Assembly (NCBI GenBank): GCA_009841145.1
Contig: VXMJ01000073.1
Coordinates: forward strand, 1 to 64,000
DNA: 64,000 bases
Direction: 5' to 3'
DNA from: Caldilineaceae bacterium SB0661_bin_34
GTDB lineage: Bacteria > Chloroflexota > Anaerolineae > Caldilineales > Caldilineaceae
Part shown: in pieces, positions 34,351 through 43,310 of the stretch
Position numbering within the stretch: position 1 is the stretch's first letter
How the letters are laid out: every line of letters begins with the position of its first letter
Position numbers and translations under genes: made by a program
The notes under the pieces: generated by a model
Seen by the model: only the letters and a program-made list of their open reading frames with translations
Database searches by the model: none
What the model was told of the DNA's origin: nothing

Positions 34351-37005
34351 ATGATCCCGGTTGCCGAACTGCTGGCCGACATGCGGTCGGACCCCTACTA
34401 CGAGGCCCACGTTACCCATGCGGAACGACTCCCGGCCGGGTCTCCGCAGTGGACCGACGTGCCGGAATGGCTGCACCCTCATGTCCGTCGCATGCTGGCC
34501 GGACTGGGCCGCAAGCGGCTCTACAGCCATCAAGGCCAGGCCCTGGAACTGGTTCGGTCCGGAAAGGATGTCCTCGTCACCACTCCCACGGCCAGCGGCA
34601 AGTCGCTGTGTTACCAGCTGCCGATTCTGGACCGCCTGGTCCGCGACCCGTACGCCAGAGCCATCTACATGGCTCCGACGAAGGCGCTGGCCCGCGATCA
34701 ACTGGTCGAGTTTCAGGACATGGCGGCCGCGCTGCCGACGGGCAGCCCCCTCAAGCCCCATCACGTGGCCGCCTACGATGGCGACGTGCCCGTCGCGGAG
34801 CGCGGCGAACTCCGCAACCGGGCGCGCCTGATCATCACCAACCCGGACATGCTTCACCATTCCATCCTGCCGTGGCACAGGCAGGACTGGGGAGCCTTCC
34901 TGTCCGACCTGGCCTTTGTGGCGGTGGACGAAGTCCACTACTTCCGGGGTCTGTTCGGCAGCCATGTGGCCAATGTCCTGCGCCGCTTGCATCGGCTGTT
35001 GGCACTGGCCGGCAACCGCGATGTCCGGTATATCTGCGCCAGCGCGACTGTGGCCAATGAGCAGGATCTGGCCTGGCGGCTGCTCGATCGGGAGGTGGCG
35101 GTCGTGTCGGAGAACGGAGCCCCCACCGCAGCCCGTCACTGCATCTTCTGCAATCCGCCCCTGGACCCGGACGGCGTGCGGCGCGAAACCATGGAGGCCA
35201 CGCTCTGGTTCGAGAGCCAACTGCGGCGGGAACGGCTGCAGACGCTGATCTTCAACCGTTCGCGGCGCGGTGTTGAGAACACCATCCGCTGGTTGCGCAC
35301 GCATGCCATCGAAAGCGGCATCCGAGGCCACGAGGCGACACGGCTGATCCGCGGCTACCGCGGAGGCTACCTGCCCAAGGAACGGCGCGAGATTGAATCG
35401 GGATTGCGCAACGGTGAGATCCTGACCGTGGCCGCCACCAATGCACTGGAACTGGGCATCGACATCGGACAGCTACAGTGCGTAATCTCCTCCGGCTATG
35501 CCGGCACGGTTGCGAGCACGCGACAACAGTGGGGACGCGCCGGCCGGCGGGGTGAGGAGGCGGAGGCCCTGGTGGTGTTTGTCGCTTCGGCGGATCCCCT
35601 CGACCAGTACATGATCCTGGATCCCGAGTTCCTGCTGGCCGGCAGTCCCGAGCATGCCCGGCTGGATCCGGACCACCCGACCCTGTTGCGGCAGCACCTG
35701 CCTTGTGTGCTCAACGAGGGTCCGTTGCGGGTGCGGCCGCCGCGGAAGGAACAACCGCGCCGGACCCATGCCGTCTTCGCGGGCCTCCAGGACCTGGAAC
35801 GCGCCCAGCGCGCGTTTCACCGCAACTTCACCTGGGCCTTCTGTGGACAGCCGCAGGACCTGCGGTTCGGCCTGCGCAACATGGAGGGTTCGGTGGACAT
35901 CGTGCTGAAGTCCGGACGGGGCCGGCCCGAGGTCCTGGGCACGGTGGACTTCGAGAGTGCGGACACCATGGTGCACGAAGGTGCCGTCTACTGGCACGAC
36001 GGACGCCGCTACCTGGTCAAGGAACTGGACTACATCGACAAGGTGGCCAGAGTCACAGTATCAAGGTCCGGGACTTACACCACGGAGCCGGTCCAGGATG
36101 TGGATGTGGTGGTCACCCGCATTGATGATCAAGAGCCCAGACAGGGAGCCCTGGTCGGCCACGGTGAACTGAAGATGACCTCTCAGGTGGTGGGCTACCG
36201 CAAGATCTACATGGACCGGGACAACCGGGGCGTGCCCGGCTGGGACCCCACGGATCTGGTTCCCCTGGAGTGTCCGGAACGCACCCTGAATACCCGCGGC
36301 TACTGGATGCAGGTGCGGCCGGAAACCCAACGGCGACTGGAGGCCGAAGACGCGTGGCGGGACAGCGAAAACGACTATGGACCCAACTGGGACAGCCAGC
36401 GTCTCAGGGCCATCGAGCGCAACGGAGGGGTTTGCAGCCACTGCGGCAAGGCTCCCTCGCCGGGCAGGCCCCTGCACGTGCACCACAGGAAGCGGTTCCG
36501 CCAGTTCGGCTATGTGCCGGGCCGCAACGACAACCACCTGAAGGCCAACCGCCTGGAGAACCTCCAAGTTCTGTGTCCGGCCTGCCACAAGCTGCTGGAG
36601 CCCATCGCCGGGCGCGGCCTGCACGGCATGGATGCCCTGGGCGTGGCCCTGAGTCGCATCGCACCCCTCCACCTGATGTGCGATCCGGGCGACCTGTCCG
36701 TGCACGATGTCCTGGCCAAGGCCGGAGGCACCAAGCTGAAGCCGGTGAAGGATCCCGCCTGCTTCCAGCCCCACCTGGCCACGCTCTTCATCCACGAGCG
36801 GTTTGAGGGCGGTCTTGGCTATGGCGAAACCCTCTTCGGTCTCCACGATCAGTTGCTGGGCAAGGCAACCCAACTGATTAAGCGTTGCAACTGTGTCACT
36901 GGCTGCCCCGCCTGTGTCGGCCCTTCGGCCCAGCCGGTGGACTACGCGGCCGAAAGCACGAACCGCAAGAGCCTAGCACGGGCACTGGTGGACGCCCTGC
37001 GCTGA
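34351..37005 (+). CDS. MrfA/YprA-like DEAD-box helicase carrying an HNH domain
   Basis: An 884-aa superfamily 2 helicase of the MrfA/YprA (DUF1998) type. Walker A region: TPTASGKSLCYQLPI; motif II: VDEVHYF; the motif V-VI region: TNALELGIDIGQLQCVIS and QWGRAGRRGEE. The C-terminal zinc site C846-x-C848...C852-x-x-C855 (CNCVTGCPAC) matches the MrfA family, whose members repair mitomycin-type damage. Unusually, residues ~690-750 form an HNH-nuclease-like unit: C695-x-x-C698, HVHH at 709-712 and CPACH at 742-746, inserted before the final zinc cluster. This would couple a nuclease to the helicase. ATG 34351. Confidence 0.85.
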   Translation: MIPVAELLADMRSDPYYEAHVTHAERLPAGSPQWTDVPEWLHPHVRRMLAGLGRKRLYSHQGQALELVRSGKDVLVTTPTASGKSLCYQLPILDRLVRDPYARAIYMAPTKALARDQLVEFQDMAAALPTGSPLKPHHVAAYDGDVPVAERGELRNRARLIITNPDMLHHSILPWHRQDWGAFLSDLAFVAVDEVHYFRGLFGSHVANVLRRLHRLLALAGNRDVRYICASATVANEQDLAWRLLDREVAVVSENGAPTAARHCIFCNPPLDPDGVRRETMEATLWFESQLRRERLQTLIFNRSRRGVENTIRWLRTHAIESGIRGHEATRLIRGYRGGYLPKERREIESGLRNGEILTVAATNALELGIDIGQLQCVISSGYAGTVASTRQQWGRAGRRGEEAEALVVFVASADPLDQYMILDPEFLLAGSPEHARLDPDHPTLLRQHLPCVLNEGPLRVRPPRKEQPRRTHAVFAGLQDLERAQRAFHRNFTWAFCGQPQDLRFGLRNMEGSVDIVLKSGRGRPEVLGTVDFESADTMVHEGAVYWHDGRRYLVKELDYIDKVARVTVSRSGTYTTEPVQDVDVVVTRIDDQEPRQGALVGHGELKMTSQVVGYRKIYMDRDNRGVPGWDPTDLVPLECPERTLNTRGYWMQVRPETQRRLEAEDAWRDSENDYGPNWDSQRLRAIERNGGVCSHCGKAPSPGRPLHVHHRKRFRQFGYVPGRNDNHLKANRLENLQVLCPACHKLLEPIAGRGLHGMDALGVALSRIAPLHLMCDPGDLSVHDVLAKAGGTKLKPVKDPACFQPHLATLFIHERFEGGLGYGETLFGLHDQLLGKATQLIKRCNCVTGCPACVGPSAQPVDYAAESTNRKSLARALVDALR

Positions 37006-37260
37006 CGCAAGGGAACCGTTGCCCGATCTACGGGTTTGGCACTGCGGGATTTCGGACAAATGCCGACGGCGCGAACTGCCGGCAGGTCTATAATCCAGCA
37101 GAGTCAGGCCTGTGTATCCATCCGGCATTCCCTGTCCGGATTCCGATCCCCCACCCCTCGTTAGACAGGCTGGCCCTGGAGCCAAGGCATTGCCTTGACA
37201 CGGGGGTTCGTATCGCCCGGGCCGGCTCTCCTGTCCAACTCATCCACAAGGAACAGCTGC

Positions 37261-38145
37261 ATGAAGGTGCTGGTAACCGGCGCGTCGGGACGCCTAGGGG
37301 ATTTTGTGTTTCATGAACTGCTGAGGCGCGGCCACGAACCGGTGCTCTTCTCCCGTTCCAGGCCCACCACCGACTACGGCGATCTGGAGTGGATTCAAGG
37401 CGACTTGGGGAACTACGACGACTGTCTCAAGGCCGTGCGGGATGTGGAGGCCGTGCAGCACTTGGGTGCGCGTCCCAACCCGACCGATCATCCGGCCCTG
37501 CGCCAGCAGAGCTCGCAGACCTTCGATGCCACGTTCAAGACCAACATGCTGGGCACCTACTACCTGATGCAGGCCGTGGTTGAAGCCAAGGTGGGCACGG
37601 TGGTTATGGCCGGCAGCAACTGTGCCTTGGGGCACGGGTTTCGGATCAGCGATTCCCCGTTTCCGATCCGATACCTGCCCATCGACGAATCGCATCCCAC
37701 TTTCGTCGAGGATACCTACAGCTACTCGAAGCTGGCGGGCGAGGAACTGCTGGCGTCCTACACCCGGGCCTTTGGCGTCCGCACGTACGTGACCCGCATC
37801 TGTGGGATCTTTCCGCCGGAGCGCAGGGCGGAGCTGGCACGCACCGTCAAGCCCGTCAACAGCTGGCAGGACTATCTCTGGTGCTACGTGGCAAGCGAGG
37901 ACGTGGCCACTGCGCACTGCCAGTTGATGGAGGCCAGCCAGGATCTGCCTCCGCACGACGTCTACTTCCTTAACGCGGACGACACCACCGCCCTTGAGGT
38001 GTCCAGGGACCTGGTCGAAACTTTCCGTCCCGACTTGTTGCCCGTCACCGGTCGGCTGGACAACCACCAATCGTTCATCAGTGCCGCCAAGCTGAAGGCC
38101 GCGGTCGGGTGGTATACGAGTCCCTCCTGGCGGGAACTGCTGTAG
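37261..38145 (+). CDS. NAD-dependent epimerase/dehydratase (extended SDR)
   Basis: A 294-aa nucleotide-sugar-type oxidoreductase. The Rossmann motif is VTGASGRLGDF (residues 5-15), and the catalytic YSYSKLAGEE supplies Tyr and Lys. SNCALGH gives the serine-bearing strand, and an RICGIFPPERR substrate loop follows. Length is slightly short of classic epimerases but normal for this group. ATG 37261 is used; the frame opens earlier without a better start. It follows the helicase by 255 bases and has no metabolic neighbour, so the substrate is unknown. Confidence 0.85.
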   Translation: MKVLVTGASGRLGDFVFHELLRRGHEPVLFSRSRPTTDYGDLEWIQGDLGNYDDCLKAVRDVEAVQHLGARPNPTDHPALRQQSSQTFDATFKTNMLGTYYLMQAVVEAKVGTVVMAGSNCALGHGFRISDSPFPIRYLPIDESHPTFVEDTYSYSKLAGEELLASYTRAFGVRTYVTRICGIFPPERRAELARTVKPVNSWQDYLWCYVASEDVATAHCQLMEASQDLPPHDVYFLNADDTTALEVSRDLVETFRPDLLPVTGRLDNHQSFISAAKLKAAVGWYTSPSWRELL

Positions 38146-38488
38146 GGCGGAGCCGCAGAGGTGATCGGGTATCGGGTTCTCACGGTGCAAGCGGCGGCAC
38201 CGTAGTAAACCACCAGCCATGACTTCGGTGGTGTTGCAGGGCCGAGTCGCCGACTCGTCGCCTACCGCCGGACCGCATCCCGGCTGGTACCTGTACCACA
38301 GGTTTGGGGAGGCGGTGATTCGGGACGCCAGTGTCTGCCTGGGTTGACCAATGGTCCGGCACAGGTCCTGCTCGTCAGTGTGTTGGTGTCCCACATTGTT
38401 GCTTCGAGGCTGCCACGCTTCCCTCACCCCTGATTGGATGGATGGAGTAAGATATCCGCCCTTGGTTTGCCAGCCAGATGACCCCGAG
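38146..38488. other. Intergenic, nothing recognised
   Basis: About 340 bases between the SDR gene and the PIN-domain pair. Several short GC-rich inverted repeats occur, but none has a T-run or clear symmetry worth calling. It should include the promoter of the PIN pair. Confidence 0.35.
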
Positions 38489-38782
38489 ATGGATCGCACA
38501 GAGGCATTTGAAGTTGCAAAGACGGCCCTCCGGGAGACGTTCGATCCGGAAGGACACAAAAATTACTCTCTCGAAGGGTGGGAAGATCACCACGATTGTT
38601 GGCTTGTACTCCTGAGCACCGTGTCTTTTCAGCCTGCAGGTGTCCCAGGCCACACCTTGTCTCAGTTGCTCGGCGGTCGTCGGACTTACTACAAAGTCTC
38701 GGTTAAGAAGAGCTCAGGGGTTGTCCAAAGCGTCCAGCCTGTCCCCAATCCCTATGCAGTTGCCCAATCAACTGATACTTGA
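38489..38782 (+). CDS. Small protein paired with a PIN-domain gene
   Basis: A 97-aa soluble protein from ATG 38489, with no signal or membrane helix. It alternates a helix (RTEAFEVAKTALRETFD) with strands (CWLVLLSTVSF, RTYYKVSVKKSSGVVQSV), giving an alpha+beta fold. I do not recognise a family, and it lacks the usual antitoxin DNA-binding signatures. It overlaps the following PIN gene by 29 bases, so the two are translationally coupled. By position it could be an antitoxin or immunity partner. Confidence 0.6.
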   Translation: MDRTEAFEVAKTALRETFDPEGHKNYSLEGWEDHHDCWLVLLSTVSFQPAGVPGHTLSQLLGGRRTYYKVSVKKSSGVVQSVQPVPNPYAVAQSTDT

Positions 38783-39242
38783 TACCGGCCCCTTGGTGTT
38801 GCTGGCCCTTTCCTGGTTCTACGAACAGACCTCATCGGCTGCGTCGTTGGCCTTGAAGGACAGTCTGGCGAGCAACTACACACTGGAACAGTTGGAAAGC
38901 CTAGAATCCCTATCGAAGCGGGCACACAGGGTACTGCTCTCGCCATACTGCCTGGCAGAGAGTACCAATCTAATCAAGAGCCGGGACCAGCGACTAGCAT
39001 TGGCCGAAATTGCGGGAACTCTTGAGCCCTGTCGGGAAAACTCCATCGGGATTCTTCAACATCCCAGGTTGCCTCAACTTGGTGTGGCCGATGTCAGTCT
39101 TCTACTGCTTGCCCAAAATCCGCGAACGTACACACTCACCGCGGACGGAGATCTATTTGAAGCCTTGTGTTCTGCAGACTGCACCGTGGTTTATTTTTCT
39201 GTGAAACAGGATCAACAGTACATAGTAAGCTATCCGGAATAG
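38754..39242 (+). CDS. PIN-domain protein, possible toxin ribonuclease
   Basis: A 162-aa protein with the PIN acidic tetrad: Asp10 in LILDTGPLVLLAL, Glu69 in CLAESTNL, Asp113 in GVADVSLLLLA, and Asp131/Asp133 in LTADGDLFEAL. PIN proteins are Mg2+-dependent ribonucleases and the common toxins of VapBC pairs. The start ATG 38754 overlaps the upstream gene by 29 bases. The size is at the upper end for VapC toxins and the partner is not a VapB type, so this may be a variant toxin-antitoxin pair or a housekeeping PIN protein. Confidence 0.75.
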   Translation: MQLPNQLILDTGPLVLLALSWFYEQTSSAASLALKDSLASNYTLEQLESLESLSKRAHRVLLSPYCLAESTNLIKSRDQRLALAEIAGTLEPCRENSIGILQHPRLPQLGVADVSLLLLAQNPRTYTLTADGDLFEALCSADCTVVYFSVKQDQQYIVSYPE

Positions 39243-39337
39243 AGAAATCAAGTCAGGTTCTGTCAATGGATATCATAGTAGTGGCCATCCAATAATCCTA
39301 TCGGCAGTCTTGAATTTTTCGCAACAAGGCAGACATC

Positions 39338-40900
39338 ATGGCCGACGCTGATGACAACCGTGTTTTGTTCAACGGCAGCCCTAACAACATCGAGGCTGGC
39401 TGGAACCGTAGCTATGAGAGGTTCCACTTGTTCCATTCCTGGAGCAAACCGGAAAATGGACTGTGGGCTGCAGATGAGCACACCGACCTGCAGAAATCCT
39501 ACCGATCACAACTGTTGGTATCGGTTGTCTTGTGTCTGCTGGCAACCCTTGCCGCAGCCTGCACTGATCTGATACCGGTTCCGGTATCAGAGGCTCTGGA
39601 TGTAGCAGTCAGGATCCCAACAGCCAACCTGAGGGAGGGTCCCGGTCCATCACATCCCGTTGCATCCCAGGTGTCGCAGGGAACCCTTCTCAAGGTTCAG
39701 GGACGCAACTCCGGCGGGGATTGGATTCAAGTTGTCCATGAAGGGCAGACGTTCTGGATTCATGCAGACCATACCGATCTGGCCACCGAGAGACTGGCTG
39801 GCCTGCCTGTCAAGGCAATCCCGACTCCCCTGCCGGATCCCGCTCCGGCCACTCCAACGCCTGTCTCCGTGGCGCTCACCGTCACCGGAACCGTCGTCAA
39901 TGTACGAGCAGGTCCGGGCCTTGACTTTCCTGTCCGCACGCAGGTACGACAGGGCGATCAGTTGCTGCCCCAAGGTCTGAACGCTGCAGGGGATTGGGTA
40001 CAAGTCTCGGATCCGACGGGAGGCACGGAACTTCTGTGGATCTATGCTCCGCTCACGGACTTGGAAGCGCACCACCGGGCGGTCCTTCCGGCAGTAGCCG
40101 CTCCCGCTCTTCCCGATACTCCGACACCGGAACCCACCCCCACTGTCCCTGTGGCCCAGGATGTTCCCTGCCCCTTGGTGTGGTCCGATGAATTTGAGGA
40201 AGACGGCCTTCCCGATTCCGCCAAGTGGTGGTTTGACCAGCGACCAAATCGATGGTATTCGGACGCTCTGACCTATTGGACAAAACGCAGGGAAGCCAAC
40301 GCCCGTATCGAAGATGGCCGTCTCATTATTGAAGCCCACAAAGAGGATTATGGGGGCAGGGAATTCACGGTGGCCCGGCTTACGTCCAAACAGGCATGGA
40401 CATATGGGTGGTATGAGATTTCGGCCCGACTGCCCGAGGGGCGGGGCGTCAAGTCCGCCATCTGGATGGTCTCGAATTCCAATCCATACGGCAGTTGGCC
40501 GGGCAGCGGTGAAATCGACATTATGGAATTCGTGGGCTATAAACCGGGCATCATTCATGCCACGGTGCATACGGAAGCGTACAACCACAGGATTGGGAAT
40601 CATCAGGTCAAAAGACTCCAGATACCGGATGCGAGTTCGGAATTCCACCTTTACGGGATGGAATGGACCGAATCAGCCATCAAGATCCATGTGGATGACA
40701 CCCACTACTACACATTCGAAAACGAACGGTTGCAAAATTCCTCTGCGGATCAGAGGCACTGGCCCTTCGATCATCCCTTCCATTTCATTCTGACCATTTC
40801 CGTGGGAGGCAACTGGGCCGGCACCGAGGGCGTCGATCCCGACATATGGCCGCAGCGCATGGAACTCGACTACATGCGCGTTTATGCGTGCAAGCCTTAG
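39338..40900 (+). CDS. GH16 glycoside hydrolase lipoprotein with two SH3 domains
   Basis: A 520-aa secreted enzyme. Residues ~57-75 form a lipoprotein signal (VVLCLLATLAAAC), preceded by an unusually long N-terminal tail, so a later non-ATG start is possible. Two bacterial SH3 repeats follow (~85-150, with ANLREGPGPSHPVASQVSQG, and ~185-250, with VVNVRAGPGLDFPVRTQVRQ). A Pro/Thr linker precedes the family 16 beta-glucanase domain. Its catalytic EIDIMEF gives nucleophile Glu392, Asp394 and acid/base Glu397. It should cleave beta-glucans such as laminarin at the cell surface. The mobile element at 40915 begins just after its stop. Confidence 0.88.
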   Translation: MADADDNRVLFNGSPNNIEAGWNRSYERFHLFHSWSKPENGLWAADEHTDLQKSYRSQLLVSVVLCLLATLAAACTDLIPVPVSEALDVAVRIPTANLREGPGPSHPVASQVSQGTLLKVQGRNSGGDWIQVVHEGQTFWIHADHTDLATERLAGLPVKAIPTPLPDPAPATPTPVSVALTVTGTVVNVRAGPGLDFPVRTQVRQGDQLLPQGLNAAGDWVQVSDPTGGTELLWIYAPLTDLEAHHRAVLPAVAAPALPDTPTPEPTPTVPVAQDVPCPLVWSDEFEEDGLPDSAKWWFDQRPNRWYSDALTYWTKRREANARIEDGRLIIEAHKEDYGGREFTVARLTSKQAWTYGWYEISARLPEGRGVKSAIWMVSNSNPYGSWPGSGEIDIMEFVGYKPGIIHATVHTEAYNHRIGNHQVKRLQIPDASSEFHLYGMEWTESAIKIHVDDTHYYTFENERLQNSSADQRHWPFDHPFHFILTISVGGNWAGTEGVDPDIWPQRMELDYMRVYACKP

Positions 40901-41013
40901 CGTGTTCATTCTGTGGCAGGTACAAGATAGGGGCTAATGGCTGGAAATGCCAAACTTTGCATGTTGTTGTTCCACAATGACATGGCGGGTATAAGGGGGA
41001 ACAGCGTACGAAG

Positions 41014-41463
41014 TTATGAATGATGTTTGTTTCGTGTCAACCAAAGGGTTCTCCAGTTTCTTTTGCCCAGTCTTTTTTTAATCCACTCAAGTTTTTGGTA
41101 CGGCTTGCAACGATCTAAATACCCTTCTTTGCTTATGATTGTTATGCCAGAGGCGGCATTTTGTGCCAGTTGAAATTCTCCACGTTTCCGAATAGACAGG
41201 TATTGTAATCTTGTTAAAATAAACATGTTCATTTCATGTTGATATGGATTCGCTATAGCATCAAATTTAGCACTGCTCTTTTCGTCGTCTGAAATATTGG
41301 AAATATCATGGACATAGTTATTGATCAATTTGGCAAGATATGAAATTTGTTGTTGTTCTCGTACTGTGTCACGAATCCAAAAATATAAACCAACGATTAA
41401 TGATGTGGAGATTGTTGCAGATACACCAATAACAACACCTTGAATTACATTCGACCAGTCCAT
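41014..41463 (-). CDS. Small membrane-anchored protein of unknown function
   Basis: A 149-aa protein with one N-terminal membrane helix (VIQGVVIGVSATISTSLIVG) and a charged, mostly helical cytoplasmic tail (VREQQQISYLAKLINNYVHD, then KRGEFQLAQNAASG). No domain recognised. ATG 41463. It is the first gene inside the 3.85-kb element, with the AT-rich codon use of that block. The topology resembles small phage or plasmid membrane proteins, but nothing more specific can be said. Confidence 0.55.
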   Translation of the reverse strand: MDWSNVIQGVVIGVSATISTSLIVGLYFWIRDTVREQQQISYLAKLINNYVHDISNISDDEKSSAKFDAIANPYQHEMNMFILTRLQYLSIRKRGEFQLAQNAASGITIISKEGYLDRCKPYQKLEWIKKRLGKRNWRTLWLTRNKHHS

Positions 41464-41716
41464 TGTTGTTTACCCTTATCAGTTGAAGTTTATAAAGCTT
41501 TGCACAATGGCTTAGGATACCATGAGAGACGGCTGTGCGGAAAGGAGTGATTGACACCACATGGCATAGGGGAGGCAGGGCTTCGGGTTCAATAACGGCG
41601 TCTGCAGTAGGATTGGCACTCACGTTAGCGCTAATACGGTGCTTCATATGCTTATCCTTGATTCTGTTTTGGATGTAGTCTGGTAAAATATCAATCCTGC
41701 CTTTGGCCCCGGAGTC

Positions 41717-41744
41717 TTGACTCCCCCATGCCATGCGGTATACT
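41717..41744 (+). promoter_or_regulatory. Sigma-70-type promoter
   Basis: TTGACT (41717-41722) and TATACT (41739-41744) are separated by 16 bases, about 40 bases upstream of the exonuclease start at 41783, which has a GGAG ribosome-binding site. It is the best promoter match I see in the window and lies inside the mobile element. Confidence 0.6.
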
Positions 41745-41782
41745 GGAGTATAACACAACATAGAAATTTTCGGAGCGAACCC

Positions 41783-42018
41783 ATGAACTTGACATTCAAG
41801 GCAATCGATATAGAAACAGCCAATGCCGACAGGTCAAGCATTTGTCAGATAGGTATCGTGAACGTAGTCAATGGTGTTGTTGTGAGCGCATGGCAATCAC
41901 TGATCAATCCCGAATGCCACTTTGATTCGTTCAATACAAGACTTCATGGCATTGATGAACAGACTGTGCAACACTCTCCAACTCTGACTGAAATACATGA
42001 TGAAATCCGGCAAATTTT
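41783..42018 (+). pseudogene. DEDDh 3'-5' exonuclease, truncated by IS1595 sequence
   Basis: Starting at ATG 41783 the frame reads FKAIDIETANADRSSICQIG, the ExoI motif (DxE) of DnaQ-like exonucleases, and continues through INPECHFDSFNTRLHGIDEQ and VQHSPTLTEIHDEIRQIL, where family members carry the helix before ExoII. It then runs directly into IS1595 transposase codons. The ExoII and ExoIII motifs are lost, so no nuclease activity is expected. Confidence 0.75.
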
Positions 42019-42339
42019 GTGTCGAAGGATGCGATGCTCATGACGGATGGCTTGGCTGCCTACGGTACGATGAGTTGGTACTTTGCCGAGCATGGCGTTG
42101 TGGATCATGATGATGAGTTTGTGTCCAGCGAGGACAGTACCATCCATACCAACACCATCGAGAGTTTCTGGCGGCGGCTAAAAGGCCAGTGGTACGGGAC
42201 GCATACACAGTACAGTCCACAGTACGCCAATGCCTATGCAACGGAGTTGTGCTACAAGCACAATCATCGGGACGACAAGGACCAGTTTGGAGATTTCATT
42301 GAGAAGGCGGCCAAGCCCAAGTCGCGGTTGACACGCTAA
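42019..42339 (+). pseudogene. IS1595-family transposase C-terminal fragment
   Basis: About 106 residues with MTDGLAAYGTMSWYFAEHGV, IHTNTIESFWRRLKGQWYGT and YANAYATELCYKHNHRDDKD, the second Asp and final Glu region of IS1595 DDE transposases (HTNxxESFW). The N-terminal zinc ribbon and first Asp are missing. It follows the exonuclease fragment without a gap, so a deletion joined them. A second, separate IS1595-type remnant is at 47715-48646. Confidence 0.8.
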
Positions 42340-42380
42340 CGAGGGCTGTGGTATACACTTGACAAGGGGTTGAGCAGTTG

Positions 42381-42477
42381 TACAGACGGTGCGACTTGAA
42401 CCCACAAGGGCTGCTCGGTTGATGGATCAGACCGCCGTATCCAACTACGGTGCGTATGCCTGTTCCGCCACGCCTGC
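42381..42477 (-). tRNA. Type II tRNA-like sequence with abnormal anticodon loop
   Basis: Read on the minus strand, GCAGGCG (5') pairs with CGTCTGT (3') over 7 bp with two G-U pairs. The D-arm is GCGGAACAGGCATACGC. A long variable arm CGGT...ACCG resembles tRNA-Leu/Ser, and the T-arm has the canonical loop TTCAAGT with one mismatched stem pair. The anticodon arm CCGTAGTTGGATACGG closes either a 6-base loop or, with a 4-bp stem, an 8-base loop, not 7. CCA is not encoded. It may be a degenerate element-borne tRNA, or a non-canonical decoder. Confidence 0.45.
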
Positions 42478-42622
42478 ACATGACTGGATTATACCAGTTG
42501 GCCTGACCCGCTGTATTGCCCTGTTGAGGGTGAATCAATGAAGCAGGCTTTTGCAGTTAGCCCTGGTCGCTGCCAACACCTGTCCGTGTATGAATGTTGT
42601 TCAACGCAACGGAAGCACCGTG

Positions 42623-43306
42623 TCAGTCAAAGCACAGTGCTTCCATTGTGTCGGCGGACGCTTGCATGAATTCAACTGCCTTGTCCAACCTTTCCCCTCC
42701 GGTTTCTAGCCAGTGGGGTTGTTTCCATATAACATATTGTTCAAAGGCTTGTGCTGCTCGTACATGCCAAAGGATTGAATTCAACAGGTGGTCGTACACT
42801 TCCTTGAATTCGGAAGGTGGAGTCATTGCAAACGTGTCGATGTAAATGTTTTTTATGTCATTGAGAACATCGTTGTTTGCATCCGAATCAACAAGATTCT
42901 GTAGCCACAATTCAGTCCTGTCTCCAATCTCAAGTACTTCATCTATGAATTGAATTGCCTTTCGTGATTGGCAAAACTGATTGAATGATTGCACTGTGGC
43001 GGTCGAGGTTGGCAGTGGAATTGGAGTAGGCGTAACCGTAGCCGGAGTCTTTGGTGTGCTGGTTGGTGTATTCGTTGGAGTTGATATTGGTTTTTGTGCA
43101 GGAAAGGGTGTTGGAGTATTGGTCGGCAGCGCAGTATGACTTACGATGGGTGTGAATGTGGGTACGGGTTTAGGCGCCTGTGGTATTGACTCCGTATGTG
43201 TAACCGCTGATATTTCAGGGGGTTGTAGATACAGGTTCAATAAAACAACAAGCAATATGATACAGATAACGGCAACAACGATTGAGATCCATGTCAGTGC
43301 TTTAAT
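42623..43306 (-). CDS. Membrane-anchored protein with Thr/Pro-rich stalk
   Basis: The obvious frame starts with a TTG at 43255. However, the reading frame continues upstream through a complete membrane helix (LTWISIVVAVICIILLVVLL) to an ATT at 43306 preceded by AGGGGG, so I extend it to ~227 aa. After the helix comes a Thr/Pro stalk (about residues 50-95, TNTPTPFPAQKP and similar), then a ~120-aa helical extracellular domain ending EFMQASADTMEALCFD. No family recognised. It sits in the mobile element, convergent with the truncated exonuclease. The start codon is uncertain. Confidence 0.5.
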   Translation of the reverse strand: MKALTWISIVVAVICIILLVVLLNLYLQPPEISAVTHTESIPQAPKPVPTFTPIVSHTALPTNTPTPFPAQKPISTPTNTPTSTPKTPATVTPTPIPLPTSTATVQSFNQFCQSRKAIQFIDEVLEIGDRTELWLQNLVDSDANNDVLNDIKNIYIDTFAMTPPSEFKEVYDHLLNSILWHVRAAQAFEQYVIWKQPHWLETGGERLDKAVEFMQASADTMEALCFD

Positions 43307-43310
43307 GACA

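Noticed and set aside
42990-43140. Short-period repeats that might be a CRISPR or minisatellite
   Set aside because: The repeats encode the Thr/Pro stalk of a membrane-anchored protein; no regular spacer-repeat structure exists here or anywhere else in the window.
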